A DNA stretch of 32,508 bases from Chloroflexota bacterium (GCA_025935925.1 JAICUI010000002.1:81588-114095), one strand, 5' to 3'. Numbered from the stretch's first letter, positions 22,939 through 32,475 are shown. Notes: generated from the sequence alone by a model not told the origin. A program made the numbers and translations.

Positions 22939-23829
22939 CTACACCCCGGGTGCGCCCGGGATCGTCGCGCGCAGCCAGTCGACGACCGTCGCGAGGACAT
23001 CGTCGTGCTCCGGCTCGTGGTGCGTCTCGTGGCGCAGCCCGTCCCACACGACCCGCGTCGCGTTCTCGAGCCCGTCGAAGACCGCCGAAGCGCGGACGGG
23101 CACGATCGGGTCGGCGGCGCCATGGAAGACGAACGTGGGGACGGGCATCGCGCGCAGGCCGGCGAGCACCGCACGGAGCCGCTGTTGCTCGGCGAACGCC
23201 TCCGCTCCGAACCGCGTGGTCGAGCTCGTCGCCGTCAGCGGGTCCGCCGCCGCCCTCGCTTCCACGGCCGGGTCGCGCGACAGGCCGCCGGCGGGCAGCC
23301 CGTGCGGCACGCGCATGCGCGGCAGGATCCGGGCCGCCGCGGGTGCGATCGCGCGCTTCCAGCGCGCGACGTCGTCGTCGAGGGCCGGTGCCGACAGCAC
23401 GAGGGCATCGGGCAGCGGGCAGTCGCGGCCGGACAGGACGTAGCCGCAAGCGATGAGGCCGCCGAGCGAGTGGCCCCACAGCACGAGCGGGAGGCCGCGC
23501 CGGGTCCCGCGGACCGCGTCGATCCGCGCCTCGAGGTCGTCGTGGAGGGTCGTCCATCGGTCGACGTGGCCGCGGCGGCCGCCGGAGCCCCCGTTGCCGC
23601 GGTGGTCGTAGGACCAGGTGTCGATCCCCGCGGCGGTCAGCGCCGAGGCGACGGTCTCGTACCGGCCGCCGTGCTCGCCGAGGCCGTGGACGATCTCGGC
23701 CAGCGCCCACGGCGCCGTTGCGGGCTCCCAGTGGAGGGTCCGCAGCGTCGTCCCGTCGGCCATCTGCGCCGTCCCGAGCGAATGCGTGAGCAGGTCCGCG
23801 ACGAGGTCGGCGGTCGGGGTTCGCTCCAC
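22939..23829 (-). CDS. Alpha/beta hydrolase, monoacylglycerol-lipase-like
   Basis: 296 aa from GTG 23829. HGLGEHGGRYE (48-58) is the serine-hydrolase oxyanion segment, WSYDHRGNGGSGGRRGHV follows, the nucleophile is S121 in WGHSLGG, acid D in FHGAADPIVP and His in GLRHETHHE. This order fits Hydrolase_4 (lysophospholipase/monoglyceride lipase). No signal peptide. A TAGGCT box 6 nt before the GTG indicates leaderless transcription and supports this start. It diverges from the MBL gene across 47 bp. Confidence 0.87.
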   Translation of the reverse strand: MERTPTADLVADLLTHSLGTAQMADGTTLRTLHWEPATAPWALAEIVHGLGEHGGRYETVASALTAAGIDTWSYDHRGNGGSGGRRGHVDRWTTLHDDLEARIDAVRGTRRGLPLVLWGHSLGGLIACGYVLSGRDCPLPDALVLSAPALDDDVARWKRAIAPAAARILPRMRVPHGLPAGGLSRDPAVEARAAADPLTATSSTTRFGAEAFAEQQRLRAVLAGLRAMPVPTFVFHGAADPIVPVRASAVFDGLENATRVVWDGLRHETHHEPEHDDVLATVVDWLRATIPGAPGV

Positions 23830-23835
23830 GCGTGC

Positions 23836-23841
23836 AGCCTA
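23836..23841 (-). promoter_or_regulatory. -10 box (TAGGCT), leaderless-type, for the hydrolase
   Basis: TAGGCT on the minus strand ends 6 nt before GTG 23829. Confidence 0.4.
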
Positions 23842-23863
23842 GTCGGTCGGCGCGGGCAGTCGC

Positions 23864-23869
23864 TACGAT
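23864..23869 (+). promoter_or_regulatory. -10 box (TACGAT), leaderless-type, for the MBL gene
   Basis: CTACGAT then 7 nt then GTGACG closely mirrors the LLM gene start at 11846-11864 (CTACGAT, 6 nt, GTGACG). Confidence 0.45.
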
Positions 23870-23876
23870 CCTGTGC

Positions 23877-24725
23877 GTGACGACCGCACGCGGCGACGAC
23901 CCCTGGACCGAGGTTGGCGACCGGGTCTTCGTCCGGCGCTACCGGTTCTACGACCAGGACATTGTCGCGGTCCTCGGCGACGGCGGCGAGGTGCTGCTCG
24001 TCGACACGCGGTCGTCGCCGGCGCAGGCGCGGGAGATCCTCGACGACCTCCGCACCCTGGGCGCCGGCCCCGTGACGGTCGTCGTCAACACGCACGGCCA
24101 CTACGACCACGTCTTCGGCAACGCGCAGCTCCGGCCCGCGCCGATCTGGGGCCACGAGCGATGCAAGGTCATGATCGAGTCGACGGGCGAGCAGCAGCTC
24201 GCGGCCGTGCGCGCGCAGGTCGCCGAGCTCGCGCCGGAGCTCACCGAGGTGGTCCTCGATCCGCCGGACCAGCTGTTCTCGGACACGGCCACCGTCGACC
24301 TCGGCGGCCGCGAGATCCGGCTCGCCTACCTCGGCCGCGGCCACACAGACAACGACATCGTCGTGTCGATCCCGGACGCCGACGTCCTGTGCGCGGGCGA
24401 CCTGCTCGAGAACGGGGCGCCGCCGTTCTTCGGCGACGGCTACCCGATGGACTGGCCGGCGACCGTCGAGGCGATGCTCGCGATGGTCGGCGAGCGGACC
24501 GTCGTCGTCCCTGGCCACGGTGACCACGCGGGCCTCGGCTTCGTCCGGTCGCAGCTCGAGGCGTTCCGGTCGATCGCGTCGCTGGCGTCACGGGTCGACG
24601 CCGGCGAGCTCGACCTCGACTCCGCGATCGCCCTCGCGCCCTTCCCGGCCGCCGCCGCCCGGGAGCCGATCGAGCGCGGGGTCGCGCAGCTCCGTGGCGA
24701 GCTCGAGGTCGAGGCGACGCCGTAG
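23877..24725 (+). CDS. Metallo-beta-lactamase-fold hydrolase
   Basis: 282 aa from GTG 23877. The zinc motif is H73-x-H75-x-D77-H78 in NTHGHYDHVFGN. GRGHTDNDIVV supplies the next His, LCAGDLLEN the bridging Asp and VVPGHGD the last His. It has the glyoxalase-II-like subfamily outline with a helical C-terminal tail (residues 225-282). The substrate is not predictable; lactonase, quinone-intermediate or thioester hydrolase are all possible. It stands alone between divergent and convergent neighbours. Confidence 0.88.
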   Translation: MTTARGDDPWTEVGDRVFVRRYRFYDQDIVAVLGDGGEVLLVDTRSSPAQAREILDDLRTLGAGPVTVVVNTHGHYDHVFGNAQLRPAPIWGHERCKVMIESTGEQQLAAVRAQVAELAPELTEVVLDPPDQLFSDTATVDLGGREIRLAYLGRGHTDNDIVVSIPDADVLCAGDLLENGAPPFFGDGYPMDWPATVEAMLAMVGERTVVVPGHGDHAGLGFVRSQLEAFRSIASLASRVDAGELDLDSAIALAPFPAAAAREPIERGVAQLRGELEVEATP

Positions 24726-24746
24726 CGAGGGCGGAGGCGCGCCGAG

Positions 24747-25757
24747 CTACCCGCCGACGCGCACCACCCAGCGGCCCCGCGCCTCGCCCGCGACGATCGC
24801 GTCCAGCGCGGCCTCGAGCCCATCGAGGTCCACCTCCGTGATCCCGTCGTCGATGCCGCGCGGCAGGAGGTCCGTGGCGAGCCGCCGCCACAGCGCCCGG
24901 CGCGGCTCGATCGCGAGGTTCGCCGAGTCCATTCCGAGCAGTGCCACGCCGCGCAGGATGAACGGCAGGACGGTCGTCACGAGCTCCGCGCCACCGGCGT
25001 TCCCCGACGACGCGACGGCCGCGCCGATGCGCAGCGTCCGGAGCACGTAGGGCAGCGTCGCGGCGCCGACCGTGTCGACCGCGCCCGCCCAGCGCGCCGA
25101 CTCCAGCGGGCGGCCGGGGCCGCCGGCCTCGTCGCGCGACAGGAACCCCACGGCGCCGAGGTCACGCAGCCGGGCGTGCTCCTCGGGCTTGCCGGTCGCG
25201 GCCCACACCTCGTGGCCGCGCGAGGCGAGGATCGCGACGGCGGCCGACCCGACCCCGCCCGACGCGCCCGTGACGAGCACCGGCCCGTCGCCCGGCGCCA
25301 GCCCCCGCTCCTCGAGCGCCGCGACGCTCATGCCGGCGGTGAAGCCCGCCGTCCCGATCGCCATCGCGTCGCGCTCCGTCAGGCCCTCGGGCAGCGGCAC
25401 GACCCAGCCCGCCGGCACGCGCGCGACCTCCGCGAACCCGCCGTGGCGCGAGGTGCCGATGTCGTAGCCGTGGGCGATCACGGCGGCCCCGGGCGCGATC
25501 GCGGGGTCGCCGGACACGAGGACGCGCCCGGCGAGGTCGATCCCGGGAACGAGCGGATAGACCCGCGCGACCTTCCCGTCGGCGCGCGCCGCGAGGCCGT
25601 CCTTGAAGTTGACGCTCGACCATTCGACGGCGATCGCGACCTCGCCCGGCGGCAGGTCCTCCGCGGAGAACGTCGTCAGGCCGCGTCGGAGCTCGTCGTC
25701 GCGCCTCTCGACGACGTAGGCACGGAACGAGGCCGGCAGGGCGATCGGCTCGGACAT
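24747..25757 (-). CDS. acuI: AcuI/YhdH-type NADPH-dependent acrylyl-CoA (quinone-like) reductase
   Basis: 336 aa from ATG 25757. VEWSSVNFKDGLAARADGKVARVYPLVPGIDLAGRV with core SSVNFKDGLA, then GTAGFTAGMSVAALEERG and the NADP site VLVTGASGGVGSAAVAIL are the markers of the YhdH/AcuI branch of zinc-free MDRs. The enzyme reduces acryloyl-CoA to propionyl-CoA and detoxifies acrylyl intermediates. A longer frame upstream overlaps the regulator promoter and is rejected. CATGAT, 6 nt before the ATG, is a possible weak -10. Confidence 0.85.
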   Translation of the reverse strand: MSEPIALPASFRAYVVERRDDELRRGLTTFSAEDLPPGEVAIAVEWSSVNFKDGLAARADGKVARVYPLVPGIDLAGRVLVSGDPAIAPGAAVIAHGYDIGTSRHGGFAEVARVPAGWVVPLPEGLTERDAMAIGTAGFTAGMSVAALEERGLAPGDGPVLVTGASGGVGSAAVAILASRGHEVWAATGKPEEHARLRDLGAVGFLSRDEAGGPGRPLESARWAGAVDTVGAATLPYVLRTLRIGAAVASSGNAGGAELVTTVLPFILRGVALLGMDSANLAIEPRRALWRRLATDLLPRGIDDGITEVDLDGLEAALDAIVAGEARGRWVVRVGG

Positions 25758-25808
25758 CGGTCGATCATGCCTCGCCGCGCGACCCGTTCGCGCGCGGTTC
25801 CCGGCGTT

Positions 25809-25826
25809 CTCACAGCAACCTCTCAG
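25809..25826 (+). promoter_or_regulatory. Candidate response-regulator operator (11-bp direct repeat)
   Basis: CTCACAG (25809-25815) and CTCTCAG (25820-25826) are 11 bp apart, the spacing of OmpR/PhoB-family half-sites. They lie 22 nt before the regulator ATG. A matching TCACAGC pair lies at 27983-28000. Confidence 0.4.
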
Positions 25827-25848
25827 GTTCGAGGCGCCACATGGCGCC

Positions 25849-26550
25849 ATGCGCGCCTCCGGCCACGTCCTCGTCGTCGACGACGAGCCGTCGATCACCG
25901 ATCTGCTCTCGACCGCCCTGCGGTACCTCGGCTACCACGTCTCGACGGCCGCCAGCGGGCTCGCGGCGCTCGACGCCGCCGCGAGCGCGGCCCCGGACCT
26001 CGTGGTGCTCGACGTGATGCTCCCGGACATCGACGGCTTCGAGGTCTGCCGCCGGCTGCGCGCCGCGCGCGACTTCGTCCCGGTGATCTTCCTCTCCGCG
26101 CGCGACACGGCGGACGAGCGCATCACGGGCTTCGTCCGCGGCGGCGATGACTACGTCACCAAGCCGTTCTCGCTGGAGGAGCTGACGCTCCGCATCTCGG
26201 CCCTCCTTCGACGGGTCCGCGGCGACGAGGGCGACGGCGCCTCGCGCCTGCGCTATCGCGACCTCGAGATGGACGAGGACCGGCACCAGGTCCGGCGCGC
26301 CGGCCGCGAGGTCCTGCTCTCCCCCACCGAGTTCCGGCTGCTGCGCTACTTCCTGCTCAACCCGGAGCGGGTCCTGTCGAAGCAGCAGATCCTCGACCAC
26401 GTCTGGCAGTACGACTTCAACGGCGAGGACAACGTCGTCGAGACATACGTCAGCTACCTGCGTCGCAAGCTGGACGACCCGGAGCCGCGGCTGCTCCGGA
26501 CCGTTCGTGGGTTCGGGTACGTGCTGCGTGCCGACGACGCGGCGGCCTGA
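25849..26550 (+). CDS. OmpR/PhoB-family response regulator
   Basis: 233 aa. Receiver domain: acidic pocket D11/D12, phosphorylated D55 in VVLDVMLPD, S83 and K105 in YVTKPF. The winged-helix DNA-binding domain (about 130-228) shows LSPTEFRLLRYFLLNPERVLSKQQILDHVWQY with core LSPTEFRLL, and YLRRKLDDPEPRLLRTVRGFGYVL. A perfect hairpin, GGCGCC-ACAT-GGCGCC (25833-25848), abuts the ATG and may affect initiation. The kinase gene follows 3 nt after the stop, so they are co-transcribed. Confidence 0.95.
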   Translation: MRASGHVLVVDDEPSITDLLSTALRYLGYHVSTAASGLAALDAAASAAPDLVVLDVMLPDIDGFEVCRRLRAARDFVPVIFLSARDTADERITGFVRGGDDYVTKPFSLEELTLRISALLRRVRGDEGDGASRLRYRDLEMDEDRHQVRRAGREVLLSPTEFRLLRYFLLNPERVLSKQQILDHVWQYDFNGEDNVVETYVSYLRRKLDDPEPRLLRTVRGFGYVLRADDAAA

Positions 26551-26553
26551 GCC

Positions 26554-28035
26554 ATGGCCGGCCGCCGCCTCGTCCCCGCGATGAGCCTCCGGAGCCGGCT
26601 CCTTCTCGCGCTCGCGGTGCTCATGACGGCCGCACTGGTCGTGGCGGGCGTGCTCGTCGTCGGCCTGACGCGCCAGAGCCTGATCGAGCGGGTCGACCGC
26701 GAGCTGCAGGCGGCCGCGGGCGGCCAGACCCGGTTCCAGCGGCTCGCGGACCTGACCGCGACGGACCAGGACGCCGGGCGACGGCTCGCGGTCATGCAGC
26801 TGGACCGGCAGGGCCGCGTCGTCCGCTCGTTCCCGTCCGGCTTCGCCAGCGACCCGGATCCCCTGCCGGCGCTGCCGAGCTACCCGGCCGGGATCCCGCG
26901 CGACGCGTACGGCACCATTTCCCAGGTGCCCTCCGCCGATGGCTCCGTCGAGTACCGGGTGCTGGTCGGGATGGGCGACCGTCCGAACGCCATCGTGGCC
27001 GTGGCGGCGCCGCTCACGGGCGTCGACGCGGCCCAGACCGCCCTCGTGCGGACGCTGGTCGCCGTCGGCGCGCTCGTGATGGCGGCGATGCTCGCAGTCG
27101 GGTGGCTCGTGATCCGCCACGGGCTGCTCCCGCTCGAGCGGATCGCCGGTTCCGCGGTGCGCATCGCGGGCGGCGACCTGTCGGATCGCGCCGGCGTCGC
27201 GCACGACGACACGGAGGTCGGCCGGCTGGGTGCCGCGTTCGACGCCATGCTCGACGAGATCCAGCGTGCGTTCGGCGAGCAGCAGCGGGCGCTGGAGGCC
27301 GTCGCCCGGTCCGAGGAACGGCTGCGCCGGTTCGCGGCCGACGCATCGCACGAGCTCCGAACGCCGCTGACGGCCATCCGCGGGTACGCGGAGCTCTATC
27401 GGGCCGGCGGCCTCGCGGACGCCGCGGCGCTGGATCGCGCGATGGACAGGATCGGCGCGGAGAGCCGGCGCATGACGGGCCTCGTGGAGGACCTGCTGCT
27501 CCTAGCCCGCCTCGACGCCGGCCGCGCGGTCCGCCAGGAACCGGTCGATCTGTCGCGCGTCGTCGGCGATGCGGTCACCGACCTGCGGGCGGTGGACGCT
27601 GCGCGGCCCGTCGCGACGGCGGTGGAGGACCATGTCGTGGTCGCGGGCGACGAGGACCGGCTCCGGCAGGTCGTGACGAACCTCGTCGCGAACGTGCGCG
27701 TCCACACGCCCGTCTCGACGCCGCTCGAGGTGCTCCTGCGGACGATCCCCGCGGACGGCGACGCGGAGCTCCGGGTGGTCGACCATGGCACGGGCATCGA
27801 TCCGGCCTCGTCCGCGCGGGTGTTCGATCGCTTCTATCGCGCCGATGCGGGGCGGTCGCGAGACCGCGGCGGGACCGGGCTCGGCCTGTCGATCGTGGCA
27901 TCCATCGTCCAGGCGCACGGTGGCCGGCTGTGGCACGAGCCGACGATCGGCGGCGGCGCCACGTTCGGCGTCCGCCTCCCACTCACAGCGCCTTCACAGC
28001 CCGCGCACGGTGCGCCGACAGCCGATCCCGCCTAG
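26554..28035 (+). CDS. Membrane sensor histidine kinase
   Basis: 493 aa (ATG 26554; ATG 26581 is an alternative). TM1 about 16-38, an extracytoplasmic sensor region of about 125 residues, TM2 about 164-187, HAMP 188-240, then H-box ADASHELRTPLTAIRGYAEL with H266, N-box NLVANVRVHTP, G1 VDHGTGID, F-box FDRFYRAD and G2 GGTGLGLSIV. The N-box has V-R where most have N-A, a mild deviation. Signal unknown. It partners with the upstream OmpR-type regulator. Confidence 0.95.
   Translation: MAGRRLVPAMSLRSRLLLALAVLMTAALVVAGVLVVGLTRQSLIERVDRELQAAAGGQTRFQRLADLTATDQDAGRRLAVMQLDRQGRVVRSFPSGFASDPDPLPALPSYPAGIPRDAYGTISQVPSADGSVEYRVLVGMGDRPNAIVAVAAPLTGVDAAQTALVRTLVAVGALVMAAMLAVGWLVIRHGLLPLERIAGSAVRIAGGDLSDRAGVAHDDTEVGRLGAAFDAMLDEIQRAFGEQQRALEAVARSEERLRRFAADASHELRTPLTAIRGYAELYRAGGLADAAALDRAMDRIGAESRRMTGLVEDLLLLARLDAGRAVRQEPVDLSRVVGDAVTDLRAVDAARPVATAVEDHVVVAGDEDRLRQVVTNLVANVRVHTPVSTPLEVLLRTIPADGDAELRVVDHGTGIDPASSARVFDRFYRADAGRSRDRGGTGLGLSIVASIVQAHGGRLWHEPTIGGGATFGVRLPLTAPSQPAHGAPTADPA
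27983..28000 (+). promoter_or_regulatory. Candidate operator: TCACAGC direct repeat, 11-bp spacing
   Basis: TCACAGC at 27983-27989 and again exactly at 27994-28000, inside the last kinase codons, about 33 bp upstream of a TAGGCT -10 box. It resembles the repeat before the regulator gene. Confidence 0.4.
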
Positions 28036-28038
28036 GCT
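28033..28038 (+). promoter_or_regulatory. -10 box (TAGGCT) for the gene at 28069
   Basis: TAGGCT overlaps the kinase stop codon. It would give a leader of about 24 nt containing GGAGG (28059-28063), 5 nt before the GTG. Confidence 0.35.
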
Positions 28039-28068
28039 CTGGTCATTCGCCGCGCACCGGAGGCCATC

Positions 28069-28719
28069 GTGAAGCTCCATCCCAGCACCGTCGTCGTGCC
28101 GCTCGTCGTCGTCCTGCTCGTCGGCGCGGCCGGAGCCGTCCTCGCGACGTCGGCCTCGCCGGCGGCTGGCTCGAGCCCCGGTGCGCCGGCCGAGGAGACC
28201 GCGAGCCCGACGGCGACGACCGCTCCCGTGCCCACGCCCGGCGCGACGGCGGCCCCGGGGACTGGCCCGTCGGGCGGTGCGAAGGGGTTGCCGTCGTTCG
28301 ACGACACGGCGCTCGACGCGGCCCTCGACAAGCTGGTCGCGAACGGCACGATCACCGCCGCGCAGAAGCAGGCCGTCCTCGACGGCGTCAAGGCGGAGCG
28401 GGACGCACGCGGCCAGCAGCGACAGGCCGACCGGAAGGCGCTCCAAGCGCAGCGCGATCAGGTCCGGCAGTTCCTGTCCGACGGCCAGATCACCCAGGAC
28501 GAGCTGGACCAGCTCCCGGCGGACAGCCCCCTGCGCCAGCTCACCGGCCTGATGAGCGACGGCAAGATCACGGTCGACGAGCTGCGCGAGCTGGGTCGCG
28601 AGCTGTTTCCCGGGTTCCTCGGCGCCGGTCGGGGTCGCGGCTTCGGCTTCGGCGGTCCGCACCAGCGGTGGACGCAGCCAGACGCGAGCGCGAGCCCGGC
28701 ACCGGCGACCGGCGGCTGA
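28069..28719 (+). CDS. Secreted or membrane-anchored protein with repeated DG-x-IT helix-loop units
   Basis: 216 aa from GTG 28069 with GGAGG 5 nt upstream. Residues 9-28 are a signal peptide or anchor (VVVPLVVVLLVGAAGAVLAT), followed by a Ser/Pro/Thr-rich spacer to about residue 72. Then come three related units: LVANGTITAAQKQAVL, FLSDGQITQDELDQL and LMSDGKITVDELREL, half EF-hand-like but lacking the full calcium loop, with a charged helix between. The C-terminal part is Gly/Arg/Phe-rich (GAGRGRGFGFGG). Function unknown. It sits directly behind the two-component operon and shares its repeat motif, so it may be a target of that system. Confidence 0.7.
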   Translation: MKLHPSTVVVPLVVVLLVGAAGAVLATSASPAAGSSPGAPAEETASPTATTAPVPTPGATAAPGTGPSGGAKGLPSFDDTALDAALDKLVANGTITAAQKQAVLDGVKAERDARGQQRQADRKALQAQRDQVRQFLSDGQITQDELDQLPADSPLRQLTGLMSDGKITVDELRELGRELFPGFLGAGRGRGFGFGGPHQRWTQPDASASPAPATGG

Positions 28720-28740
28720 GCCGCCTTCACCCTCGCGAAC

Positions 28741-28769
28741 CGAGCCCGCCGGTCACCCCGGCGGGCTCG
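28741..28769. terminator. Bidirectional terminator-like hairpin
   Basis: CGAGCCCGCCGG-TCACC-CCGGCGGGCTCG is a perfect 12-bp stem between two convergent genes. Neither side has a strong T-run. Confidence 0.6.
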
Positions 28770-28781
28770 TCGATTGACGCG

Positions 28782-29297
28782 TCAGCCCGAGATCGCGGCG
28801 CAGGCGTCGATCGCGGTCCCGGAGAACGTGCCCGAGATGAACGAGCCATCGGCGGCGTACGTCTCGACGACACGACCGTTGACCAGCCACAGTCCCGCGC
28901 CGAGCGTCGACTCGTCACCGGGCAGGTACCACGCGAACACGAGGCCGGTCGCCTGGACCACGACGGATCCGTCGGCCGCGAAGTCGTAGGCCAGCGCGGA
29001 CCCGCCATTGCGATCCAGCGTCGCGCCGGTGTCGAGATTCGTCGCCCGCGACGCCGCCATCCCGCGCTCCCGGAAGATCGAGCTGCCGTCCCGGTGCGGC
29101 GCGTACGTCGTGTCCAGGACCCGGTTCGTCGGGTTGGACAGCTCGACCGGGAACCCGCACACCTCGGCAGGAAGCTCGAGCGGCGGCCGGTCGACGCGCG
29201 TGTGCTGCGGCGGCGCGGCGAGGACCGCCGCCGGCAGGGCGATGGCCGCGATGGCGCCAAGTCCGATGGCGAGCGTGAGGCGTTTGGCGCTGGCCAT
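28782..29297 (-). CDS. Secreted protein of unknown function
   Basis: 171 aa from ATG 29297, with GGAGGA 6 nt upstream. The signal peptide is residues 1-28 (KRLTLAIGLGAIAAIALPAAVLA, cleavage near AAPP). The mature part is beta-rich: VDRPPLELPAEVCGFPVEL, GMAASRATNLDTGATLDRNGGSALAYDF, YLPGDESTLGAGLWLVNGRVVETY. Two cysteines (EVCGFP and the C-terminal DACAAISG) could form one disulfide. Similar small secreted proteins are frequent, unnamed, in actinomycetes and Chloroflexota. No functional call is possible. Confidence 0.75.
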   Translation of the reverse strand: MASAKRLTLAIGLGAIAAIALPAAVLAAPPQHTRVDRPPLELPAEVCGFPVELSNPTNRVLDTTYAPHRDGSSIFRERGMAASRATNLDTGATLDRNGGSALAYDFAADGSVVVQATGLVFAWYLPGDESTLGAGLWLVNGRVVETYAADGSFISGTFSGTAIDACAAISG

Positions 29298-29379
29298 GAC
29301 CGTTCCTCCACTGCCCTCGGGCGGGACCGTGCAGGGCGGTCGGCGCCCGGACGCGCGGCGACCACCGCGCAATTGGGGC

Positions 29380-29408
29380 AGGATGCACATCCCGTCAAGT
29401 GCTGTAAA
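29380..29408 (-). promoter_or_regulatory. Promoter of the secreted-protein gene
   Basis: Minus strand TTTACA, 17 nt, CATCCT. It would give a leader of about 75 nt before ATG 29297. The CATCCT -10 is the same as in the divergent metY leader promoter. Confidence 0.4.
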
Positions 29409-29469
29409 CGTCGACGATCCGAGACCTGGTGCGCGGCGGCACCGCAGTCCGGGACAACGCTGACGGCGG

Positions 29470-29496
29470 GGTTGCGTTTCGGTTGCGGAGGCAACG
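29470..29496. promoter_or_regulatory. Possible regulator site upstream of the metY leader
   Basis: GGTTGCG at 29470-29476 and 29481-29487 (11 bp apart) is followed by the inverted form GCAACG at 29491-29496, just before the TTGACG of the leader promoter. Confidence 0.35.
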
Positions 29497-29501
29497 AGGG
29501 G

Positions 29502-29531
29502 TTGACGCGCTCGACCCGGGTCCCCCATCCT
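29502..29531 (+). promoter_or_regulatory. Promoter of the metYX leader
   Basis: TTGACG, 18 nt, CATCCT. The leader ORF ATG starts 10 nt after the -10, so it would be nearly at the 5' end of the transcript. Confidence 0.45.
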
Positions 29532-29581
29532 CGTCCACCTGATGACTCACACCTCTGTCAGCTGGCTGATGTGTATGCGTG

Positions 29582-31146
<1,565 letters not shown>

Positions 31147-31154
31147 GGCCGGCC

Positions 31155-32312
31155 ATGGCCCCGAACGAAGCGCGCAACCCGGGAGGCTCCGGCCTCCCGG
31201 GAGCGTTCCACGTGGCTGCGAACGGCCACCATCCCCACCCGCTCGACGCCCGGCCACCGACGGGCACCGGGCGGATCGAGGTCGTCGAGCTCGGGGCATT
31301 CCGCCTCGAGTCCGGCGACACGCTGCCGGTCAGGATCGCGTACCGCCACGACGGCTCGGGGCCAGACGCCCCGCAGGTCGTCGTGGTCCATGCGCTGACC
31401 GGGTCCGCGGACGCCGCGGGCGACTGGTGGACGCCGCTCATCGGGCCGGGCAGGGCGCTCGACACCGACCGCGTCGGCGTCCTGTGCGTCAACCTGCTCG
31501 GCGGCTGCTACGGCTCCACCGGGCCGACGTCCATCGACCCGTCCACCGGGCTGGCGTGGGGGGCGCGGTTCCCGCAGCCGACGGCTCGCGATGAGGCTCG
31601 CGTCATCTGGGCGGTCGCCGACCGCCTGGGCATCGAGTCGTTCGCCCTCGTCAGCGGCGGCTCGATGGGCGGGATGATCGCACTCGAGGTCGGCGTGGAG
31701 CGGCCGGCCCGGGTCGGCCAAGTCGCCGCGATCGCATCGCCGTCCGCCACGGGGCCGATGGCGCTCGGCTGGAACCATATCCAGCTCGAGCTCATCGACC
31801 GGCTCGGGTCCGAGGGCCTCGCGCTCGCCCGGCAGCTCGCGATGACGACGTACCGCTCCGAGGCCGACTTCGAGACGCGGTTCGGCCGCGGCCTCCAGGA
31901 GGACGGCCGGTTCGCGATCTCGTCCTACCTCGACCACCAGGGCGTCAAGCTCCTCGAGCGCTTCGACCCGGACACGTACCGGGTGCTCGCGCGGGTCATC
32001 GACTCGCACGACATCGGTCGCGGCCGGGGCGGCGCCGTCGCGGCGCTGCGCGCCCTCGCGGCGGCGGGCACCGGACTGACCGGCGTCGGCGTCACCGGCG
32101 ACATCCTGTACGGCCCCGTCCAGGTCAAGGCGCTGCTCGCGGATGCGGCCGAGGCGGACGTCCAGGTCGCATACCGGGAGATCGCCACGATGAAGGGCCA
32201 CGACGCGTTCCTGATCGAATGGGACCAGCTGTCGGCAATCCTCGCCGAGGCACTCGACGGCGGGATCGCCCGCTCGGCGCACCAGCGGGAGGTGCTCGCG
32301 CTCCCGGCCTGA
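31155..32312 (+). CDS. metX: Homoserine O-acyltransferase (acetyltransferase)
   Basis: 385 aa from ATG 31155. Alpha/beta-hydrolase acyltransferase: VVVVHALTGSADA, VNLLGGCYGSTGPTSIDPSTG, nucleophile S170 in SGGSMGGMIALEV, Asp in VTGDILYGPVQVK and His in MKGHDAFLIE. The N-terminal 40 residues are a poorly conserved extension. It acylates homoserine to feed MetY, completing direct sulfhydrylation in a two-gene operon. Acetyl rather than succinyl transfer is inferred from the MetY partner; the residues that decide it cannot be judged safely by eye. Confidence 0.92.
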   Translation: MAPNEARNPGGSGLPGAFHVAANGHHPHPLDARPPTGTGRIEVVELGAFRLESGDTLPVRIAYRHDGSGPDAPQVVVVHALTGSADAAGDWWTPLIGPGRALDTDRVGVLCVNLLGGCYGSTGPTSIDPSTGLAWGARFPQPTARDEARVIWAVADRLGIESFALVSGGSMGGMIALEVGVERPARVGQVAAIASPSATGPMALGWNHIQLELIDRLGSEGLALARQLAMTTYRSEADFETRFGRGLQEDGRFAISSYLDHQGVKLLERFDPDTYRVLARVIDSHDIGRGRGGAVAALRALAAAGTGLTGVGVTGDILYGPVQVKALLADAAEADVQVAYREIATMKGHDAFLIEWDQLSAILAEALDGGIARSAHQREVLALPA

Positions 32313-32383
32313 GCGCCGCGGCGCGTGCCACTCACGGGGTGCGGCCAGGCTTCGTTCGGAACGAGCGCGACGGGACCCGGTGG

Positions 32384-32389
32384 TAGAAT
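32384..32389 (+). promoter_or_regulatory. -10 box TAGAAT of the tRNA gene
   Basis: TAGAAT lies 11 nt before the tRNA 5' end; no clear -35. Confidence 0.5.
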
Positions 32390-32400
32390 GCGGCCCGCGT

Positions 32401-32475
32401 TGGCGCGTGGCCTAACGGTATGGCACCTGACTCTGGATCAGGGGGTTCCAGGTTCGAATCCTGGCGCGCCAGCCA
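32401..32475 (+). tRNA. tRNA-Gln (anticodon CTG), CCA encoded
   Basis: Acceptor TGGCGCG (32401-32407) pairs with CGCGCCA (32465-32471), discriminator G32472, CCA 32473-32475. Anticodon stem CCTGA/TCAGG encloses loop CTCTGGA with anticodon CTG. T-arm CCAGG-TTCGAAT-CCTGG is perfect. It reads CAG, the dominant Gln codon in this GC-rich DNA. Confidence 0.97.

Noticed and set aside
32313-32330. Terminator after metX
   Set aside because: GCGCCGCGGCGC is a short palindrome with no loop and no T-run, so it is not a convincing terminator.
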